DNA of 64,000 bases. Source: Flagellimonas_A sp039592695. Its GTDB lineage: Bacteria; Bacteroidota; Bacteroidia; Flavobacteriales; Flavobacteriaceae. The DNA lies in contig NZ_JBBUTK010000001.1 in the NCBI RefSeq assembly GCF_039592695.1, forward strand, positions 372,001-436,000. Reading direction: 5' to 3'. Positions 60,933 to 64,000 of this stretch are shown here, piece after piece (within the stretch, counting starts at the first letter, position 1; each line of letters begins with the position of its first letter). The notes under the pieces were generated by a model. The model did not search any database. It saw only the letters and a program-made list of their open reading frames with translations, and was not told the origin of the DNA. The position numbers and the translations under genes were made by a program.

Positions 60933-62012
60933 TTACAAGGTAAAGATTTTATAGCTCTGATGAATGCTCTTGACCACTTTTTCAGTACGTTCGGCATGGG
61001 TATCGCTGATAAACAGCTGTCCGAAATTATCATCTTCGACCAGCTTGACCAGTTGAGAGACACGGTTTTCATCCAATTTATCAAAAATATCGTCAAGCAA
61101 TAAAATGGGCGTGGTCTTTGCCTGGGCCTTGATAAAATGGAACTGGGCCAGTTTCAGGGCGATCAAAAATGATTTTTGTTGCCCTTGACTGCCAAATTTC
61201 TTCATCGGGTGACCATCTATCTGAAACTCAAGGTCATCTTTGTGAATGCCCACCGAAGTATATTGCAAGGCTCGGTCTTTCTCAACGGCGGCGTTCAAAA
61301 GGCGCAACAAATCACTCTCTAAAAGCTGGCTGTTGTAATGAAGCGAAATCTTCTCTTCTTTACCGACGATGTTTTTGTACTGTTCTTTGAAGATGGGAAT
61401 AAAAGCCTGCATGAAATCCAGTCTTTTGCCATGAACAAGGGTTCCCAAATCGTGCAGTTGTTCATTGTAGACCGATAGGGTATCGCTGTCAAAAGTGTTG
61501 TTGACGGCAAAGTATTTCAGCAGCGAATTGCGTTGGGCGAGGACTTTATTGTATTTGATGAGTGTTCTCAAATAGTCTTTGTCTGATTGTGAGATGACTC
61601 CATCAATGAATTTTCTGCGGGTTTCACTGCCCTCGATGATAAGGTCACGGTCTGCGGGCGAGATGATGACCAAGGGCAGAAAGCCGATGTGGTCTGAAAA
61701 TTTTTCGTACGCCTTGCCGTTTCGTTTGATGAGTTTCTTCATGCCCCGTTTGAAGCTACAGCTGATTTTTTCAGAGCGGCCCTCTTTTTCAAACTCCCCC
61801 TCGATGACAAAAAAATCGTTGCCGTGCTTGATGTTTTGGGTCGCAACGGGATTGAAATAACTTTTGCCAAACGATAAGTGGTAAATAGCGTCCAAAATGT
61901 TGGTTTTGCCTACCCCGTTTTGCCCTACTAGACAGTTGATAACAGGGTCAAAATCCAGTTTTATAGATTCAAAACTTTTGTAATTAACTAAGGATAAAGA
62001 TTTTAAAAGCAT
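60933..62012 (-). CDS. recF: DNA replication/repair protein RecF
   Basis: A 359-residue SMC-like ATPase for RecFOR gap repair. Walker A GQNGVGKTN at about 30-38, the signature region GSQGQQKSFLIALKLAQ, and Walker B LLLDDIFDKLDENR are present. ATG 62012 (MLLKSLSLVNYKSF) is the canonical start; 62039 adds nine residues. Operon recF-lipocalin-like-dciA. Confidence 0.95.
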   Translation of the reverse strand: MLLKSLSLVNYKSFESIKLDFDPVINCLVGQNGVGKTNILDAIYHLSFGKSYFNPVATQNIKHGNDFFVIEGEFEKEGRSEKISCSFKRGMKKLIKRNGKAYEKFSDHIGFLPLVIISPADRDLIIEGSETRRKFIDGVISQSDKDYLRTLIKYNKVLAQRNSLLKYFAVNNTFDSDTLSVYNEQLHDLGTLVHGKRLDFMQAFIPIFKEQYKNIVGKEEKISLHYNSQLLESDLLRLLNAAVEKDRALQYTSVGIHKDDLEFQIDGHPMKKFGSQGQQKSFLIALKLAQFHFIKAQAKTTPILLLDDIFDKLDENRVSQLVKLVEDDNFGQLFISDTHAERTEKVVKSIHQSYKIFTL

Positions 62013-62111
62013 AATGCAACCGTGGTTCAGAGCGGTCAATGGATATTTTCTTGTTGCGAAAAGCCACCAAAAATAACGAATATTTTGCCTTTCGGTTTTG
62101 GAGAAATACGT

Positions 62112-62119
62112 TATTTTTG
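62112..62119 (+). promoter_or_regulatory. -7 element of the TPR-ribH operon
   Basis: TATTTTTG, perfect TANNTTTG, 20 bases before ATG 62140. A TTTG at 62084 is somewhat far (24 bases). Confidence 0.45.
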
Positions 62120-62139
62120 CGCGACCAAATTAGAGTAGG

Positions 62140-62901
62140 ATGGCGACATATAAGAAGCGGGGCTACAAGCCAAAAAATAAGGAAGAACGGGTAGAACTTG
62201 ATGAACAGAACAGTACCACTGCTGAAGTGTTCAGCAGTTTGGATGAAGGTGCGTCAAAGACCGAGGCGTGGGTGTCGAAAAACCAAAATTACATTTTGGG
62301 GGTCATTGGTGTCATTGCACTTGGCGTTCTAGGTTATTTGGCTTATGCCCGATTTGTACAGGAACCAAAAGAAGCAAGTGCGGCCAACGAACTGTACTAT
62401 CCGCAGCAATATTTCGACCAGGCTCTTACCAATGATGAAAGTAAGGACTCATTGATGACCTTGGCATTGAATGGTGCCGAAGGCAAATATGGTTTTTTGG
62501 ATATTATCGAGGAATATAGGGGGACCAAAGCGGCAAACCTGGCAAATTACTCCGCGGGCATGGCTTATCTGAATATGCAAAACTATGAAGAGGCCATCTC
62601 CTATCTTGAAAAATTTTCTTCTGAGGATGCCGTTTTGGGCGCATTGGCAAAAGGGGGTATTGGCGATGCCTTTTCACAGCTAAACCAACCTGAGGATGCT
62701 CTTGATTACTACCAAAAGGCAATTGCGCACAATACGAACGACTACACCACCCCAAAATATCTTTATAAAGCCGGGGTAGTGGCATTGAGCCTTGACCAAA
62801 AGGAAACCGCTTTGGGCTATTTTGAGCGATTGAAAGAAGAGTTTCCCGATGCAAAGGAGTCCAACAATATTGAAGTGCTCATAGGCCAGGCCAAAAGCTG
62901 A
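62140..62901 (+). CDS. Membrane-anchored TPR protein (YfgM-like)
   Basis: A 253-residue protein with a charged N-terminus (KKRGYKPKNKEERVEL), one helix (YILGVIGVIALGVLGYLAYA) and TPR-like repeats outside (EEAISYLEKFSSEDAVLGALAKG). The layout resembles YfgM-type periplasmic chaperone helpers of the Sec translocon. Six bases separate it from ribH. Confidence 0.85.
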   Translation: MATYKKRGYKPKNKEERVELDEQNSTTAEVFSSLDEGASKTEAWVSKNQNYILGVIGVIALGVLGYLAYARFVQEPKEASAANELYYPQQYFDQALTNDESKDSLMTLALNGAEGKYGFLDIIEEYRGTKAANLANYSAGMAYLNMQNYEEAISYLEKFSSEDAVLGALAKGGIGDAFSQLNQPEDALDYYQKAIAHNTNDYTTPKYLYKAGVVALSLDQKETALGYFERLKEEFPDAKESNNIEVLIGQAKS

Positions 62902-62907
62902 TTTTTT

Positions 62908-63390
62908 ATGGCCACGGATACCAAGAACCTGTCGGTTTATGATAAGAACGAGATTCCCGGTGCAAAATCTTTTCGCTTCGGAATCGTGGTCTCCGAGTGG
63001 AATGAAAGCATCACCGAACAACTCTACAAGGGTGCCTATGCCGCATTGATCGATTGTGGGGCACTCGAAGAAAATATTATCCGCTGGAATGTGCCCGGAA
63101 GCTTTGAACTCACTTTCGGATGTAAAAAAATGTTGTCCACCCAAAATGTGGATGCCGTCATCGCCATTGGTAGCGTGATACGGGGCGAAACCAGTCATTT
63201 TGATTACGTTTGCGGGGCCGTAGCCCAAGGCATCAAAGATTTGAACGTGCAATTTGACGTGCCCACCATATTCTGTGTACTCACCGATGACAGCTTGCAA
63301 CAGGCCGTAGATCGTAGCGGTGGCAAGCATGGCAACAAAGGCGTCGAGGCAGCGATAGCTGCTATCAGGATGGCTGCCTTGGGAGACTGA
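62908..63390 (+). CDS. ribH: 6,7-dimethyl-8-ribityllumazine synthase
   Basis: A 160-residue enzyme of riboflavin synthesis. FGIVVSEWNESIT, VPGSFELTFGCKKM, IGSVIRGETSHFDYV and the catalytic His of GETSHF are present. No other rib genes are adjacent; the neighbours are a TPR protein and mutL. Confidence 0.96.
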   Translation: MATDTKNLSVYDKNEIPGAKSFRFGIVVSEWNESITEQLYKGAYAALIDCGALEENIIRWNVPGSFELTFGCKKMLSTQNVDAVIAIGSVIRGETSHFDYVCGAVAQGIKDLNVQFDVPTIFCVLTDDSLQQAVDRSGGKHGNKGVEAAIAAIRMAALGD

Positions 63391-63486
63391 GCGAAAGTGT
63401 GCTAAATTAAGCTCAAGCTCAAAATCGAACACAAACTCAAACTCAAACACAATCCGTAATAATTAGTGGAATTCGTGTCAGACAAA

Positions 63487-63516
63487 AAATTCCAAACTCC
63501 AAGCACCAAATTCCAA
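63487..63516. repeat. Dispersed CCAAATTCCAA repeat, copy C (intergenic)
   Basis: AAATTCCAA, two short CCAA units, then CCAAATTCCAA. It closely matches copy B (47280-47303, opposite strand) with an extra six bases inside. Flanked by CTCAA simple sequence. Confidence 0.6.
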
Positions 63517-63631
63517 TGGCACTCGTTGAAAAAGACTCTGTTCAATAATTTTTAAAGTTCAAAAGTCAAGCTCAAACTCAATAACCGCCCCACCGACCCT
63601 TTTCCGCTGTTAACAATTTTTGGCATGTTTG

Positions 63632-63664
63632 GTTGAAAATCCATGGTGATTTTGAGTACTTTTG
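63632..63664 (+). promoter_or_regulatory. Promoter of the mutL-linked gene
   Basis: GTTG at 63632-63635, 21 bases, TACTTTTG at 63657-63664 (perfect -7), ending four bases before ATG 63669. This predicts a leaderless transcript. Confidence 0.5.
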
Positions 63665-63668
63665 ATGT

Positions 63669-63971
63669 ATGCGGTTCAGTGTTTTCAAACAGATAAAAAA
63701 CAATACGTTCAACTACACCCCCCGTTATTACGATGAACGTAAAGAGCGTTTGGAAAACCTGCGCAAAAAATACCAGAATTTACCCGATAACACTTCTTTT
63801 GCGGAACGGCGACAACGCATCAATTTCCGTGAAGAATGGAATCACAGAAAAGCTTTTAAGCCAGCGGGCAACAATGCAGGGCGTTTCTTTGTGATTCTGG
63901 CCATTCTATGTCTGATAGCATATCTGGCCATCAAGTATTTTGGGCTGGAATTTCTCTTTTTCAATGGCTGA
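63669..63971 (+). CDS. Small membrane protein upstream of mutL
   Basis: A 100-residue protein: basic, hydrophilic N-terminus (NYTPRYYDERKERLENLRKKYQ) and one C-terminal helix (FFVILAILCLIAYLAIKYFG). It is conserved between ribH and mutL in flavobacteria, and is often mislabelled as a riboflavin synthase subunit because of this place. No riboflavin motif is present. It overlaps mutL by eight bases. Confidence 0.8.
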   Translation: MRFSVFKQIKNNTFNYTPRYYDERKERLENLRKKYQNLPDNTSFAERRQRINFREEWNHRKAFKPAGNNAGRFFVILAILCLIAYLAIKYFGLEFLFFNG

Positions 63972-64000
63972 TATCATAAAACTCTTACCAGACCATGTTG
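63964..64000 (+). CDS. mutL: DNA mismatch repair protein MutL, N-terminal fragment
   Basis: The window ends 12 codons into this gene. MADIIKLLPDHV matches the start of flavobacterial MutL. The ATG at 63964 overlaps the preceding gene by eight bases, so the two are probably coupled. Only position and these residues support the call. Confidence 0.8.
   Translation, partial: MADIIKLLPDHV

Larger units (their letters stand above)
63391..63668. other. Intergenic region with simple repeats
   Basis: This 278-base gap has no gene I can support. It holds CTCAA-type tandem stretches at 63411-63451 (for example ACAAACTCAAACTCAAAC) and 63554-63582, a CCAAATTCCAA repeat at 63487-63516, and the promoter of the next gene. 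The repeats are short and irregular, and are not a CRISPR array. Confidence 0.6.

Noticed and set aside
60932..61096. Upstream extension of the lipocalin-like lipoprotein into recF
   Set aside because: The extension has no signal peptide and overlaps recF; ATG 60931 starts a lipobox signal one base after the recF stop.
63411..63582. Possible CRISPR array in the CTCAA repeats
   Set aside because: Units are only 5-11 bases, irregular and without spacers of uniform length; no cas genes in the window.
63669..63971. Riboflavin synthase subunit beta
   Set aside because: The name is a common carry-over from the neighbouring ribH; this small protein has a C-terminal helix and no riboflavin synthase motif.
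1..64000. Prophage, insertion sequences, tRNA or rRNA genes
   Set aside because: I found no integrase, transposase, phage structural gene, tRNA cloverleaf or rRNA segment by reading both strands.

Overview
This window is chromosomal DNA of a Bacteroidota bacterium, almost certainly a marine Flavobacteriaceae of the Muricauda/Maribacter/Robiginitalea kind; the genus cannot be fixed from sequence alone. The evidence is a gliding-motility lipoprotein GldI, a long SecA without a C-terminal zinc finger, a SusC/Cir-type TonB receptor with a carboxypeptidase-like N-terminal domain, RNase Y, a DUF349 protein, an OstA-like protein, PduO-type adenosyltransferase, and many promoters of the Bacteroidota form (TTTG or TTG, about 19 bases, then TANNTTTG). 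By eye GC is in the low to mid forties percent. There is no tRNA, rRNA, prophage, insertion sequence or CRISPR array. Most of the window is ordinary core genome.

Layout. 1-1015: two copies of a short secreted cationic protein, each followed by a tiny one-helix membrane ORF. 912-6263: amidohydrolase, M14 zinc carboxypeptidase and an orphan HisKA_2 kinase. 6399-13902: secA, DUF2795, cobalamin adenosyltransferase, DUF4105, pssA, DUF4198. 13908-16840: an envelope operon kdsD-tatC-AhpD-like-lptB. 17017-22941: recQ, a four-gene small membrane protein cluster (DUF2752, CCC, CD225, DUF2752), an Smr protein, a lipoprotein and a cysteine desulfurase. 22938-27770: M23 peptidase, TonB receptor and a secreted protein. 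27895-30290: coiled-coil protein, zapA, a probable 6S RNA and rny. 30384-41360: DUF349, aroE, two DUF368 lipid-carrier translocases, TPR, class III aminotransferase, OstA-like, Tat-exported oxidoreductase. 41420-47491: rel-fur-purA and M48-TrmH. 47592-50314: ECF sigma unit, lipoprotein, AT-rich GNAT gene. 50413-58563: two exported amidohydrolase-fold proteins, DUF3810, cyclophilin-FKBP, gldI, nrnA. 58639-64000: PhoD-like phosphatase, ndk, dciA, lipocalin-like lipoprotein, recF, TPR, ribH, small membrane protein, start of mutL.

How the genes fit together. A strong envelope theme runs through the window: protein export (SecA, TatC), LPS (KdsD, LptB, OstA-like), lipid carrier recycling (two DUF368), phospholipid synthesis (PssA), peptidoglycan or cell-surface hydrolases (M23, M14, M48, DUF3810) and periplasmic folding (cyclophilin-FKBP, GldI). 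A second theme is DNA maintenance (RecQ, RecF, DciA, MutL). Nothing in the window is an obvious new defence or biosynthetic system. The best candidates for undescribed biology are the duplicated cationic-peptide plus micro-membrane-protein units at the left end, the DUF2752/CCC/CD225/DUF2752 cluster, a dispersed CCAAATTCCAA repeat that sits in frame inside two genes, a set of near-leaderless promoters, and a pair of amidohydrolase-fold proteins that have lost metal ligands.
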